64,000 bases of DNA, from NCBI RefSeq assembly GCF_008725655.1, contig NZ_VYXP01000005.1:124001-188000 (forward strand). Direction: 5' to 3'. The notes under the pieces were generated by a model, which ran no database searches, was not told the DNA's origin, and worked only from the letters and a program-made list of their open reading frames with translations. The position numbers and the translations under genes were made by a program. This DNA is from Marinihelvus fidelis (lineage in GTDB: Bacteria > Pseudomonadota > Gammaproteobacteria > Xanthomonadales > SZUA-36). Below are positions 6,994 through 15,521 of the stretch, piece by piece; within the stretch, counting starts at the first letter, position 1, and each line of letters begins with the position of its first letter.

Positions 6994-8718
6994 GTGGGAC
7001 GGACCCCGCGGATACTGACCAGCCTGGCGGTCACGGCGCTCGTGGCCGGCTGCGCCGATCATGCCGGCGACATCCTGCAGGGCGGCCCGCTCTGCGAGGG
7101 CCCGTCCACACCCCTGGGCCAGGTCCAGGGCAGTGATTTCCAGAGCCCCCTCTCGGGCACCCAGGTGACCGTGCAGGGTGTCGTCACGCTGGCCCGGCAC
7201 GACGGTGCCTACATCGAATCCACTTCCCCCGATACTGACCCGCAGACCGCCGAAGGCCTGTTCCTGGCCGCACCGGTGGCCGCACGGCTTGAGCCGGGCA
7301 TGCGGGTTGCCGTCAACGGGACCGTGACCGAACTTGGCGAGCAGAAGGACACGCAGACCGCCCTGGCCGGCTTCGACAGCCTGTCGGTCTGCGCCGAGCA
7401 TGAACCCCTGCCCCTGACACCCATGCGCCTGCCGATGCCCGCCGCCGAGCGCGAGCGGCTGGAGAACATGCGCGTCACTATCGACACCGCGACGGTGGCC
7501 ACCGATGTCTACCGCCTGGACCGCGGCGAGATTCGCGTTGCCGCGGGCGGCATGCTGCCCAGCCCGACGGAAGTCGCCTGGCCCGGCACCGATGCCCGCC
7601 GCCAGCGCGCCCGCAACCGCGACGCCACCCTGTTCGCGCAACTGGCCGAAGGCGACCGGTCGGTTTTCCCCGGCGGCACCGAGGTCGTCTCCGACCTGGG
7701 CGTGCTGGGCCACGACGGCAAGGGGCCGCGGCTGTACCTGGAAGACCGCGCCAACCTGGCGAAGCCGTTGTCACCCACGCTGACACCGCCGGCGAGTGAC
7801 GCCCTGCGCGTGCTGTCACTGAACCTTCAGAACTACTTCAACGGCGACGGCCGGGGCGGCGGCTTCCCCACCCCACGCGGCGCCGAAACGGCCAGGGCTT
7901 TCGAGCATCAGCGCGAGCGCCTGCGCGCCACCGTGAGCGAACTGCAGCCTGACATCATCGCGGTCATGGAGATCGAGAATGACGGTTTCGGCCAGCATTC
8001 CGCGGCCCGGGATTTCATTGCCGACCTGGAGAAGGCGACCGGGGCCGACTGGGATGTCGCCTCGCCGAACGGCGGCCCGGTGGGCACCGACGAGATCACC
8101 GTCGGCCTGTTCCATCGCACGGATCGGGTCACCGCCACGGTGCAGACGCTCGCGCTGAATGCGCCGCCCTTTGACCTGCTCAATCGTCAACCGCTGGCGC
8201 GCGCCTACCGGCCGGCCGGCGGCGGGCCGGCCTTCATCATCGTGGTCAACCACTTCAAATCCAAGGGCAGCTGCCCCGACCAGGGCCGCGACCGCGACCT
8301 GGGTGACGGCCAGGGCTGCTGGAATGCCGCGCGTACCGCGGCGGCCACATCACTGGCAGGCTGGGTCTTGCAACTGGCACAGCAGCAGGCCGATGGCCGC
8401 GCGCTGATCGTCGGCGACCTGAACGCCTATCGCCTTGAAGACCCGGTGCGTGAACTGGTGAAGGCCGGCTTCGAGGACCTGACCGGCGGTGGCGAGCTGG
8501 GACACGAGTACAGCTACGTGTTCTATGGCGAAGCCGGCACCCTGGACTACGCGCTGGCCACGCCGGAACTGCGGCGCTCGGTGATCCAGGCGCGCATCCT
8601 GCACATCAACGCCAGCTGGCCCCCGGGCATGGACCTGCCGCAGCCCTGGCTGCGCTCATCAGATCACGACCCGGTGATCGTCGACTTGCGGTTCCGCCAG
8701 TCGTCGACGGCGTACTGA
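6994..8718 (+). CDS. ExeM/NucH-type extracellular endonuclease, lipoprotein
   Basis: A 574-residue protein beginning with a GTG start and a lipoprotein signal (LAVTALVAGC). Residues about 35-240 form OB-fold-like beta domains of the YhcR/ExeM type, and residues from about 270 onward form an endonuclease/exonuclease/phosphatase domain with MEIEND (metal-binding Glu), VNHFKSKG, GDLNAYRLEDP and SSDHDPV motifs. ExeM/NucH enzymes degrade extracellular DNA for nutrient use or biofilm dispersal. It starts 21 bases after the cytochrome gene and its 3' end overlaps the convergent acpH gene by 55 bases. Confidence 0.85.
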   Translation: MGRTPRILTSLAVTALVAGCADHAGDILQGGPLCEGPSTPLGQVQGSDFQSPLSGTQVTVQGVVTLARHDGAYIESTSPDTDPQTAEGLFLAAPVAARLEPGMRVAVNGTVTELGEQKDTQTALAGFDSLSVCAEHEPLPLTPMRLPMPAAERERLENMRVTIDTATVATDVYRLDRGEIRVAAGGMLPSPTEVAWPGTDARRQRARNRDATLFAQLAEGDRSVFPGGTEVVSDLGVLGHDGKGPRLYLEDRANLAKPLSPTLTPPASDALRVLSLNLQNYFNGDGRGGGFPTPRGAETARAFEHQRERLRATVSELQPDIIAVMEIENDGFGQHSAARDFIADLEKATGADWDVASPNGGPVGTDEITVGLFHRTDRVTATVQTLALNAPPFDLLNRQPLARAYRPAGGGPAFIIVVNHFKSKGSCPDQGRDRDLGDGQGCWNAARTAAATSLAGWVLQLAQQQADGRALIVGDLNAYRLEDPVRELVKAGFEDLTGGGELGHEYSYVFYGEAGTLDYALATPELRRSVIQARILHINASWPPGMDLPQPWLRSSDHDPVIVDLRFRQSSTAY

Positions 8719-9269
8719 ATCCGCGGCATCACCTCGGCAAAGACCTGCTCACAGGCCCCCTTCATGTCCGGCCAGATGGCCCCCACCTGGCCCAGCGGAT
8801 TGGCCCGCTTCAGGCGTCGTCCCACCCCGGTCAGCGTGCGCAGGAACTCCGGCTCATCGGCATAGGCGGCGAACAGGCCGCGCAGGTCGGCATAGCGCAT
8901 GAAGCGCAGGGCCTTTTCCGGTGCAGGGCCGTCATTCGTGGCCAGGATGCGCCGCACGCGGCGGTCGAAATCGTCCAGCGGCTCGTCGCACCAGGCGGGC
9001 CACTGGCGCGCCAGCACGTGATCAAAGGCGATATCGGCAATGATGCCCGCGTAGCGCCGGTACGGCTTTGGAAATGTCTGCACCAGTTGCTTCACGGCCG
9101 GGTCGGCATCCGTCTCGCGGTCGATGAAGCGGTGCAGCCTGATGCCCTCCCGGACCCCGGGCGGGTACGCGCGCAAGGCCCGCAGACCGCGCACGAAATC
9201 GCCGAACAGCCCGCCCAGCATGAGCTGCTCATCGTCGCGAACAAGGTACAGGTGGGCGAGAAAATTCAT
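8664..9269 (-). CDS. acpH: ACP phosphodiesterase (AcpH)
   Basis: A 201-residue member of the AcpH (DUF479) family, HD-like metal phosphodiesterases that remove the phosphopantetheine arm from acyl carrier proteins. Recognisable are MNFLAHLYL, FGDFVRG, RLHRFIDRETD and the IIADIAFDHVLARQW segments holding the metal-ligand His/Asp residues. Length is normal for the family. The gene is convergent with the nuclease gene and overlaps its 3' end. It is relevant that this window also encodes two ACPs and a phosphopantetheinyl transferase, but it is 30 kb away from them. Confidence 0.9.
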   Translation of the reverse strand: MNFLAHLYLVRDDEQLMLGGLFGDFVRGLRALRAYPPGVREGIRLHRFIDRETDADPAVKQLVQTFPKPYRRYAGIIADIAFDHVLARQWPAWCDEPLDDFDRRVRRILATNDGPAPEKALRFMRYADLRGLFAAYADEPEFLRTLTGVGRRLKRANPLGQVGAIWPDMKGACEQVFAEVMPRIQYAVDDWRNRKSTITGS

Positions 9270-9379
9270 CCCGGAACGTTAGCACAACCGCGCAATGCAA
9301 CCATGACAAACCGGGGGCGGATGGTGAGTGTCACGGACGCTGCGCTATCATGCCCGCTGCACCCAAACGGTGACCCAAC

Positions 9380-10063
9380 ATGGCCAATGACAATTCACCC
9401 GACAACCCCGGAGATTTTCCCACCGAGCGCGCCGAACTGACGCTGACGGGGCCGGCGGGTGCCCTGGAATGCATCAGCGACGCGCCGGAGCCCGGTGACG
9501 AGCGCCCCGCGACGGTGGTGATCTGCCACCCGCACCCCCTGCACGGCGGCACGATGCATAACAAGGTGGTGACCATCATCGAGCGCTCGATGCGCGAGCT
9601 CGGGCTGCGCACGGTGCGGTTCAATTTCCGTGGCGTTGGCGAGAGCGAAGGTGAGTACGACGACGGCTATGGCGAAACCGATGACCTGTTCGCGGTCTGC
9701 GAATGGGTGCGCCGCACCCGCCCCGACGATGCCCTGTGGCTGGCCGGTTTCAGCTTCGGCACCTGGGTCTGCCTGCGCGCTGCACAGAACCTGGATATCG
9801 GCCAGCTGGTGTCCATCGCGCCGGCCGTGACCCGTTTTGATTTCACCCAGCTGGCGCGACCGGAATGCCCCTGGCTGGTGGTGCAGGGTGACGAGGACGA
9901 GGTGGTCGATTTCGAGGCCGTCCGCGCCTGGGTGGAGACTGTCGAGCCGCCGCCCGAATTCATCGTCATGGAACATGCCGGTCACTTCTTTCATCGCCGC
10001 CTGATGGACCTGCGCGGCCTGCTCAAGAACGGCGTGACCGTGAACCTGCCCTCGGCCGGATGA
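9380..10063 (+). CDS. Alpha/beta-hydrolase (COG2945-like)
   Basis: A 227-residue cytosolic hydrolase. The fold is shown by the oxyanion segment CHPHPLHGGTMHNKVV, NFRGVGESEG, the nucleophile elbow GFSFGTWV (Ser about residue 130), GDEDEVVD (acid) and EHAGHFFH (catalytic His). This pattern is that of COG2945 proteins, which often lie near zapE or cytochrome genes. The substrate is unknown. Translationally coupled to zapE (ATGA overlap). Confidence 0.85.
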   Translation: MANDNSPDNPGDFPTERAELTLTGPAGALECISDAPEPGDERPATVVICHPHPLHGGTMHNKVVTIIERSMRELGLRTVRFNFRGVGESEGEYDDGYGETDDLFAVCEWVRRTRPDDALWLAGFSFGTWVCLRAAQNLDIGQLVSIAPAVTRFDFTQLARPECPWLVVQGDEDEVVDFEAVRAWVETVEPPPEFIVMEHAGHFFHRRLMDLRGLLKNGVTVNLPSAG

Positions 10064-11148
10064 CCACACCCGCCGAGCGCTACCAGCAGCGCCTGGACAG
10101 CGGCCGGTTCGCTCCCGACCCGGAACAGGCGCGCGTCGTCGATGCGCTGGACGCCCTGCACGCGGCGCTGGTTGCTGCTCCCGCTGGCGGCCTGGGCCAG
10201 CTGGTCAGGCGCCTGGCCGGTAAGCCGGCGCCCGCGCCACGCGGCCTGTACCTGTGGGGCGGCGTCGGTCGCGGGAAAACGTGGCTGATGGACCTGTTCT
10301 TCGAGACCCTGCCATTCGAGGACAAGCAGCGTTTTCACTTTCACCGCTTCATGGCCCGCGTGCACGACGCGCTGCGGGAACGCAGCCATGAAAGCGATCC
10401 GATACCGGGCATCGCCCGCGAGTGGGCGCGCGACTGCCGCGTATTGTGTTTCGACGAGTTTTTCGTGTCCGATATCGCCGACGCGATGTTGCTGGCCGGC
10501 CTGTTGCGCGGCCTGTTCGACGCCGGTGTGACCCTGGTCGCGACCTCCAACGTGGAGCCGGCCAACCTCTACCGCGACGGCCTGCAGCGCGCCCGGTTCC
10601 TGCCGGCCATCGACCTGCTGGAAACACATACGAACGTCATGCACGTGGGTGGCGACACCGATCACCGGCTGCGCCTGCTGGAGCGCTCGGAAACCTGGCA
10701 CACGCCGGCCGGTGAGTACGCCGAGACGGGCCTGGCGAGCAGTTTCAGCGAAATGGCCAGCGACTGTGAACTGCAGCCCACGCTGAACATCAATGGCCGC
10801 GAGTTCCAGGCCCTGCGGCGCGGTGACGGCGTCATCTGGTTTGAGTTCGACGAGCTGTGCGAACAGCCGCGTGGCAGCCGGGACTACATCGAGATCGCCC
10901 GTGCGTTCAACACGGTAATGGTCTCAAACATCCCGGTGCTGGATGACACCAGCAACAACGCGGCGCGGCGCTTCATTCACCTGGTGGACGAATTCTATGA
11001 CCGCAACGTCAAGCTGCTGGCCTCGGCCGCGGCGCCGATTGACGGGCTCTACAATGGCCAGCGGCTGGCCTTCGAGTTCGACCGCACACGCAGCCGCCTG
11101 ACCGAAATGCAGAGCCGGGACTACCTGGCGCGCGCGCACCTGGCATAA
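10060..11148 (+). CDS. zapE: Cell division ATPase ZapE
   Basis: A 362-residue AFG1-like AAA+ ATPase. Walker A is GGVGRGKT (about residue 67), Walker B is VLCFDEFFVSD, and the ATSNVEP sensor and the final DFDRTRSRL-like arginine segment are present. ZapE binds FtsZ at the constricting septum, mainly under stress or low oxygen. The start overlaps the stop of the hydrolase gene. No terminator on the plus strand follows clearly; the hairpin at 11184-11214 has its U-run on the opposite strand. Confidence 0.93.
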   Translation: MTTPAERYQQRLDSGRFAPDPEQARVVDALDALHAALVAAPAGGLGQLVRRLAGKPAPAPRGLYLWGGVGRGKTWLMDLFFETLPFEDKQRFHFHRFMARVHDALRERSHESDPIPGIAREWARDCRVLCFDEFFVSDIADAMLLAGLLRGLFDAGVTLVATSNVEPANLYRDGLQRARFLPAIDLLETHTNVMHVGGDTDHRLRLLERSETWHTPAGEYAETGLASSFSEMASDCELQPTLNINGREFQALRRGDGVIWFEFDELCEQPRGSRDYIEIARAFNTVMVSNIPVLDDTSNNAARRFIHLVDEFYDRNVKLLASAAAPIDGLYNGQRLAFEFDRTRSRLTEMQSRDYLARAHLA

Positions 11149-11176
11149 CGAAGACGTTACGAATCGCGGACGGGAG

Positions 11177-11214
11177 ATAAAAGAAAGGACCGGCAAGGGG
11201 TCAACCGGTCCTTT
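11177..11214 (-). terminator. Terminator hairpin of the 11.2-kb RNA candidate
   Basis: A perfect 10-bp stem (AAAGGACCGG with CCGGTCCTTT) has an 11-base loop containing CCCCTTG on the minus strand, followed there by TTTCTTTTAT. The orientation of the U-rich run marks it as ending minus-strand transcripts. Confidence 0.75.
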
Positions 11215-11347
11215 CGTGAGATCCGGTGCAAGGGGAACACCGGCCTCGAGCCGGATACGACGCAAGGGGGGCGCCGAATCCGAACAAACTGTTCATGGAA
11301 ACACTCGAGCGGTCGCAACCCCGTATTAAGTTCCCGTGGGACGCCGT
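11180..11347 (-). ncRNA. Candidate sRNA with three C-rich hairpin loops
   Basis: Between zapE and bioC the minus strand folds into three strong hairpins in series, each exposing CCCCTT in its loop: 11280-11254 (10-bp stem with one mismatch, loop CCCCCTT), 11243-11223 (CCGGTG/CACCGG, loop TTCCCCTTG), and the terminator 11214-11184 (loop TTGACCCCTTG). A small extra hairpin is at 11294-11282. An AT-rich, promoter-like patch precedes it (TTGACT at 11386-11381, TAAAAT at 11359-11354, spacing 21, so weak). The layout recalls the Xanthomonas sRNA sX13, whose C-rich loops pair with G-rich sites near start codons. The 5' end is uncertain. Confidence 0.6.
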
Positions 11348-11396
11348 TATTTAATTTTACCTCATAACTTTTATTTTTGTAGTCAAATTAACGCAT

Positions 11397-12293
11397 TTAG
11401 GGCTCCCTACCGGACGGTCCATCGCAACCGCGCTTGAGCGCCTCGACCGAAAAGGTCGCGACCTCCATGTCCCCCTGGCGCACCGGCTGCCCTTCCGCCG
11501 GCCCGAACGCGGCGCCGTAGATGACCTCGTAGCTGGCCGGAAAACGCCCATCCCGGCCGAAACGGCGGTAGGCGTCAGTTACACGCCGAAGCTTGCCAGG
11601 AGCCGTCAGGCCGCCGGCCCGGTCGCGGGCGGCGTTGACGGCGCCTGTGCCCTTCAGGTCGCGCATCACGCCAATCGGGTCACCGTACTCCAGCATGAGC
11701 GTCTCGGCATCCATAACCGGATCGCGGAAGCCGGCGGAGACCAGCGCGTCACCCACGTCGTGCATGTCGGCGAATCGATGAACGTGACGGCCTTCATCAA
11801 CCTCGGCCCAGGCCTGCCGAAGCTCCATCAGCGTGTCCGGCCCCAGCGAGCTGAACAGGAACAGGCCGCCCGGGCGCAGCACCCGGCGGACCTCGGCAAA
11901 CAGCCCAACCTCGTGATTGCTCCACTGCACCGCCAGCGACGAGAACACCAGGTCGACACTGCGGCTGGCCACCGGCAGGGCCTGCATGTCGGCACACACG
12001 GGCGCGGGCCGGTTGTTGCCCTGGGGGCGGCGGTGCAGCTGGGCCAGCATGCCCGGGGCCCAGTCCAGCGCCAGGACCATGGCCTGCGGATGGCGTCGCG
12101 CCAGGATGTGGGCGCCAGCACCCGTTCCACAGCCCAGGTCAATGACCCGCTCGGGGGAGACCTGGAAATAGTCCAGCCGCTCGAACAGCCGCGACTCGAC
12201 CTCCTGCTGCAGGGCCGCGTGGGCATCGTAATGTGGCGCCGCCCGGTCAAACGCGCGTCGCGCCGCGGCCTTGTCGATGTCGGTCAGGGTCAT
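11397..12293 (-). CDS. bioC: Malonyl-ACP O-methyltransferase BioC
   Basis: A 298-residue SAM-dependent methyltransferase that caps malonyl-ACP to start pimelate synthesis for biotin. The SAM motif is DLGCGTGAGAH (about residue 47), followed by VLALDWAPGML, FSSLAVQWS and VLRPGGLFLFSSLGPDT, all typical of BioC. The ATG at 12293 begins MTLTDIDKAAARRAF; it lies 8 bases after the bioH stop, with GGAG inside the bioH end as ribosome site. Together with BioH, which removes the methyl cap, it forms the pimeloyl branch; bioF/A/D/B are not in the window. Confidence 0.93.
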   Translation of the reverse strand: MTLTDIDKAAARRAFDRAAPHYDAHAALQQEVESRLFERLDYFQVSPERVIDLGCGTGAGAHILARRHPQAMVLALDWAPGMLAQLHRRPQGNNRPAPVCADMQALPVASRSVDLVFSSLAVQWSNHEVGLFAEVRRVLRPGGLFLFSSLGPDTLMELRQAWAEVDEGRHVHRFADMHDVGDALVSAGFRDPVMDAETLMLEYGDPIGVMRDLKGTGAVNAARDRAGGLTAPGKLRRVTDAYRRFGRDGRFPASYEVIYGAAFGPAEGQPVRQGDMEVATFSVEALKRGCDGPSGREP

Positions 12294-12301
12294 GGGGTCG
12301 T

Positions 12302-13075
12302 TCACTCCAGTTCTTGTGGCCGTCCTTCGGCCAGGAACACATCCAGTAACGCATGAACCGCGGCGGCGTGGCGCACGAAGGGCGCGTGCCCGGCGTCTTC
12401 CACCGGCCGGTAACGGCCGTTGGGCATGAGCGCTGCGGCGGCCTGGCTTGCGGCCGCCGGCGAGACACGATCCGCGGTACCGCCGATCCACAGGGCCGGC
12501 ATCCGCAGCGAGGGTAGTCTATCGCGGAGGTCGGCCGTCTCGAGAATATCGAGCCCGGCAACCAGGGCCGCGTGGCCTGGTTCCGGCGCACCATCCAGCA
12601 TCCGGCGCAGGTCGCGCAGTGTCGCCGCGGGGTCCGCGGCGCCCATGGCCTGCAGGCCGATAAAGCGTTCGAGAATGCGGCCGCCATCATCCACACAGGC
12701 CTGCCGGAACGCGTCGAACGCGCGAGAGGGCATGGCGTGGGGCCAGTCTGGCGCAACCACAAAACGCGGGTTGGTGCCGATCAGCGCCAGCCGTCGGACC
12801 TGCCCAGGCGCCCGCGCGGCCGCGGCCAGCGCGACCTGGCCACCCAGCGACCAGCCCAGCCAGTCCGCCACCGGCGTAGCATTCAACACCTCGTCGGCGA
12901 ACCCCCCCAGCGTCCACGGCGCGTTGCGGCCGTCGGCCCCGTGCCCGGGCAGGTCGACCAGGTGTAGCGTGTGGCGCTCGGACAGTTCATCCGCCAGCGC
13001 CGCCCAGGCGCCCGCGTGCATGCCCCAGCCGTGGATCATCACCAGGTCCGGACCCGTGCCGCGCACCCGGATCAT
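12302..13075 (-). CDS. bioH: Pimeloyl-ACP methyl ester esterase BioH
   Basis: A 257-residue alpha/beta-hydrolase that cleaves pimeloyl-ACP methyl ester. Motifs are HGWGMHAGAW (oxyanion), GWSLGGQVAL (nucleophile Ser near residue 75), DRVSP (acid) and GHAPFV (His). The pair bioH-bioC is common in gammaproteobacteria and fixes the assignment. A possible promoter on the minus strand in the 147-bp space to comF is TTGGCT, 18 bases, TAACCT (about 13125-13096). Confidence 0.9.
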   Translation of the reverse strand: MIRVRGTGPDLVMIHGWGMHAGAWAALADELSERHTLHLVDLPGHGADGRNAPWTLGGFADEVLNATPVADWLGWSLGGQVALAAAARAPGQVRRLALIGTNPRFVVAPDWPHAMPSRAFDAFRQACVDDGGRILERFIGLQAMGAADPAATLRDLRRMLDGAPEPGHAALVAGLDILETADLRDRLPSLRMPALWIGGTADRVSPAAASQAAAALMPNGRYRPVEDAGHAPFVRHAAAVHALLDVFLAEGRPQELE

Positions 13076-13222
13076 GGCCGATTCGCCGTATTCGCACGGA
13101 ACAGCAGGTTATTGAATGACAGCATGAAGAGCCAAAAGATGTCAGCTTTTGTCCAGGTATTGCGATGGTTGACCACGGCAGGTTGCATGAAAATGTTCTT
13201 ACTGGGGAAGGGGGGTATCAGC

Positions 13223-14050
13223 GTGGGCGAGCAGTATCTGGACCCATCACCGGGCTGTCAACCGCGGGCCGCGCGCTGGCGTCGGGCCGGCGCTATCCTG
13301 CTCGATGCCCTGCTGCCGGCCCATTGCGTGCTCTGCGGCGACCGCGCCCACCCGGGGCCCGGTGACCACACCCTGTGCCGGCCATGCCTGCATGGCCTGC
13401 CCGGCAACCCGGGCGCCTGCCTCGGCTGCGGCCTGCCACACGATGGCGACAGCAGGTGCTGCCGCGACTGCCGGCTGCGGCCCCCGCCATGGGACCACGT
13501 GATGGCGCCGCTACGCTACGACTTTCCGGTCGACCGGCTGGTGCGCCAGCTGAAGTTCGCCCGCGACCTGGTGTCGGGCCGGGCGCTGGCGGCGGCGATG
13601 GCGTTCGCCGGCCCGCCGCCGGCCACCGGGCGGCCACTGTTGGTGCCGGTGCCCATGCATGGCTTCCGCCGCTGGCGCCGCGGCTACAACCAGGCCGCGG
13701 AACTGTCACTTCACCTGGCCCGCGCCACCGGCTGGCCGCTACGCACCGGGTCGTTGATCCGCACACGCCACACGCGCGCGCAGTCCGGCCTGGGCAAACG
13801 CGCACGCCGTCACAACCTGGACGGCGCCTTTGACTGGCGCGGCCCAATGCCCACACGGGCCACGGTGGTGCTGGTGGATGACGTCATGACCACGGGCTCG
13901 ACACTGGACGCCTGCGCCCGCACCGCCTACAGGGGCGGGGCACAATCAGTCATGCTCTGGGTAGCCGCCCGGGCACTGGGCAACGCGAGCGCCACGGGGG
14001 CAACGGACAGCGTGGACGTTCAGTCCGCCAGAAGCGCCCAGCGCTCGTGA
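13223..14050 (+). CDS. comF: ComF-family phosphoribosyltransferase-like protein
   Basis: A 275-residue ComF/GntX-type protein. The N-terminus has a double zinc-ribbon (CVLCG, CRPC, CLGCG, CCRDC at about residues 30-80) and the C-terminus a PRTase fold with VPVPMHGFRRWRRGYNQA and the PRPP loop VVLVDDVMTTGST. ComF proteins act in natural transformation in some species and in other roles in non-competent ones. I chose the GTG at 13223 since GGGGGG stands 7 bases upstream; more upstream ATGs would add unrelated residues and run over the bioH start. It is divergent from bioH and overlaps the next gene convergently by 31 bases. Confidence 0.85.
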   Translation: MGEQYLDPSPGCQPRAARWRRAGAILLDALLPAHCVLCGDRAHPGPGDHTLCRPCLHGLPGNPGACLGCGLPHDGDSRCCRDCRLRPPPWDHVMAPLRYDFPVDRLVRQLKFARDLVSGRALAAAMAFAGPPPATGRPLLVPVPMHGFRRWRRGYNQAAELSLHLARATGWPLRTGSLIRTRHTRAQSGLGKRARRHNLDGAFDWRGPMPTRATVVLVDDVMTTGSTLDACARTAYRGGAQSVMLWVAARALGNASATGATDSVDVQSARSAQRS

Positions 14051-14553
14051 TCGCGCCACTTGCCGTTGATATGCAGGAACCGCGGCGAGTAGCCCTCGCA
14101 CTCGAATCCGACGCTCTCGACCAGTCGCACCGAGGCCTCGTTACCGGGCTGGATGTTCGCCTCCAGCCGGTGCAGGCCCAGCTCGCCGAAGGCGCGCTCG
14201 ATCACCAGCCTCAGCCCCTCTTTCATGTAGCCCATGCCCGCGGTGGCCGCGGCCGCGTAGTAGCTGACATAAGCGCTGCACAGGGCTTCATAGGTGATGA
14301 CGTTCAGGTTGATGACCCCGCACAGGGCGCCGTCGGCGCGCCGGCGCACCAGGAAGCCGGCCTCGTTGTCGCGCTTCAGCCGTTCCAGGTAGCGCCGCCA
14401 GGCATCCGGCGTGCGCGGCGCCGTGACCCACGGATGATGCAGGTGCCGGCTGGCATCCATGACCTCGATAAATTCGCGCGCGTCTTCCATTCGCGGCACC
14501 ACCAGGCGCACCCGCAACTGCTGACGCTCCGATCGCGTGATGGCCGCGCTCAT
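14020..14553 (-). CDS. RimJ/RimL-type GNAT N-acetyltransferase
   Basis: A 177-residue acetyltransferase, likely acting on a protein N-terminus. The pattern VRLVVPRMEDAREF at the start, GVINLN, YVSYYAAAATAGMGYMKEGL (acetyl-CoA loop) and GLHRLEANIQPGNEASVRLV followed by GF.CEGY are diagnostic for the RimJ/RimL/YjcK group. It is transcribed with ubiA, whose stop overlaps its start (ATGA at 14550-14553). The substrate is not known. Confidence 0.87.
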   Translation of the reverse strand: MSAAITRSERQQLRVRLVVPRMEDAREFIEVMDASRHLHHPWVTAPRTPDAWRRYLERLKRDNEAGFLVRRRADGALCGVINLNVITYEALCSAYVSYYAAAATAGMGYMKEGLRLVIERAFGELGLHRLEANIQPGNEASVRLVESVGFECEGYSPRFLHINGKWRDHERWALLAD

Positions 14554-15431
14554 GGCAGCGTGTAATGCAGCACCAGGCCGGCATAGATGACCAGCCCGAC
14601 GCGGTTGTTATCGAGGAAGGCGCGGAAGCAGGCCTGCCGTTCACGGTCGCGGATCCACCACAGCTGGCGGGCGAACATGGCCGCCACCACACCGATGCCG
14701 GCGAACCACGGCCAGGACAGCGTGTAGGCCACTCCGAGCACAACCAGCATGGCGATCATCAGCGCCATGAGCACCCCGATCACCAGGCGGTCGGCGCGCC
14801 CGAACAGGATCGCGGTGGATTTCACGCCGATGGCCAGGTCGTCATCGCGATCGACCATCGCGTACTCGGTGTCATAGATGACCGCCCACACGGTATTGAT
14901 GGTCAGCAGCCACCACGCGACGGCCGGCAACGTCTGGGTTTCGGCCGTGAACGCCATCGGGATCCCCCAGCCGAAGGCGACACCCAGCACCACCTGCGGC
15001 AGGTGCGTGAAACGCTTGAACAACGGGTAGGTCAACGCCAGCGCCGCGCCGGCGAAGGCCAGCAGCACGGTCATGCGGTTGGTGAACAGCACCAGCACGA
15101 ATGCCAGCGCCATCAGCACGGCCAGCAGGACCACGGCGTCACGCACCCGCAACTCCCCGGCGGCCAGGGGTCGGTTGCGGGTGCGCTCGACATGCGGGTC
15201 GAAATCACGGTCGGCCAGGTCATTGGCGACACAGCCGGCGGCCCGCATCAGCACCACGCCGGCCGTGAAGATGGCGATGTTGGCCCAAGACGGATCGCCG
15301 GCGCCGGCCAGCCACAGCGCCCACCAGGTGGGCCACAGCAACAGCAGGATGCCGATGGGCCGGTCAAAGCGCATGAGCCGCCAACAGGCGTTCCAGCGCG
15401 ATGCGGCGGCTTGTTCGCGCACGTCACTCAT
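14550..15431 (-). CDS. ubiA: 4-Hydroxybenzoate polyprenyltransferase UbiA
   Basis: A 293-residue membrane prenyltransferase of ubiquinone synthesis with about eight hydrophobic segments. The first Asp-rich motif is NDLADRDFD and the second lies in YDTEYAMVDRDDD, both needed for Mg-diphosphate binding. In enterics ubiA follows ubiC; no ubiC is present here. The chorismatase at 54.2 kb could supply 4-hydroxybenzoate, as XanB2 does in Xanthomonas. Confidence 0.95.
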   Translation of the reverse strand: MSDVREQAAASRWNACWRLMRFDRPIGILLLLWPTWWALWLAGAGDPSWANIAIFTAGVVLMRAAGCVANDLADRDFDPHVERTRNRPLAAGELRVRDAVVLLAVLMALAFVLVLFTNRMTVLLAFAGAALALTYPLFKRFTHLPQVVLGVAFGWGIPMAFTAETQTLPAVAWWLLTINTVWAVIYDTEYAMVDRDDDLAIGVKSTAILFGRADRLVIGVLMALMIAMLVVLGVAYTLSWPWFAGIGVVAAMFARQLWWIRDRERQACFRAFLDNNRVGLVIYAGLVLHYTLP

Positions 15432-15521
15432 GCGCGCATTCTAACGCCGTCGCGTCAAAAACCTTACAATCCGGCGCTTTCAAGCGCCTGACCCAGCGCC
15501 CCGACGCGCCCCGGAAACAAA

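Noticed and set aside
11184-11214. Hairpin as the zapE terminator on the plus strand
   Set aside because: There is no T-run after the stem on the plus strand, while the minus strand has TTTCTTTTAT directly after it.
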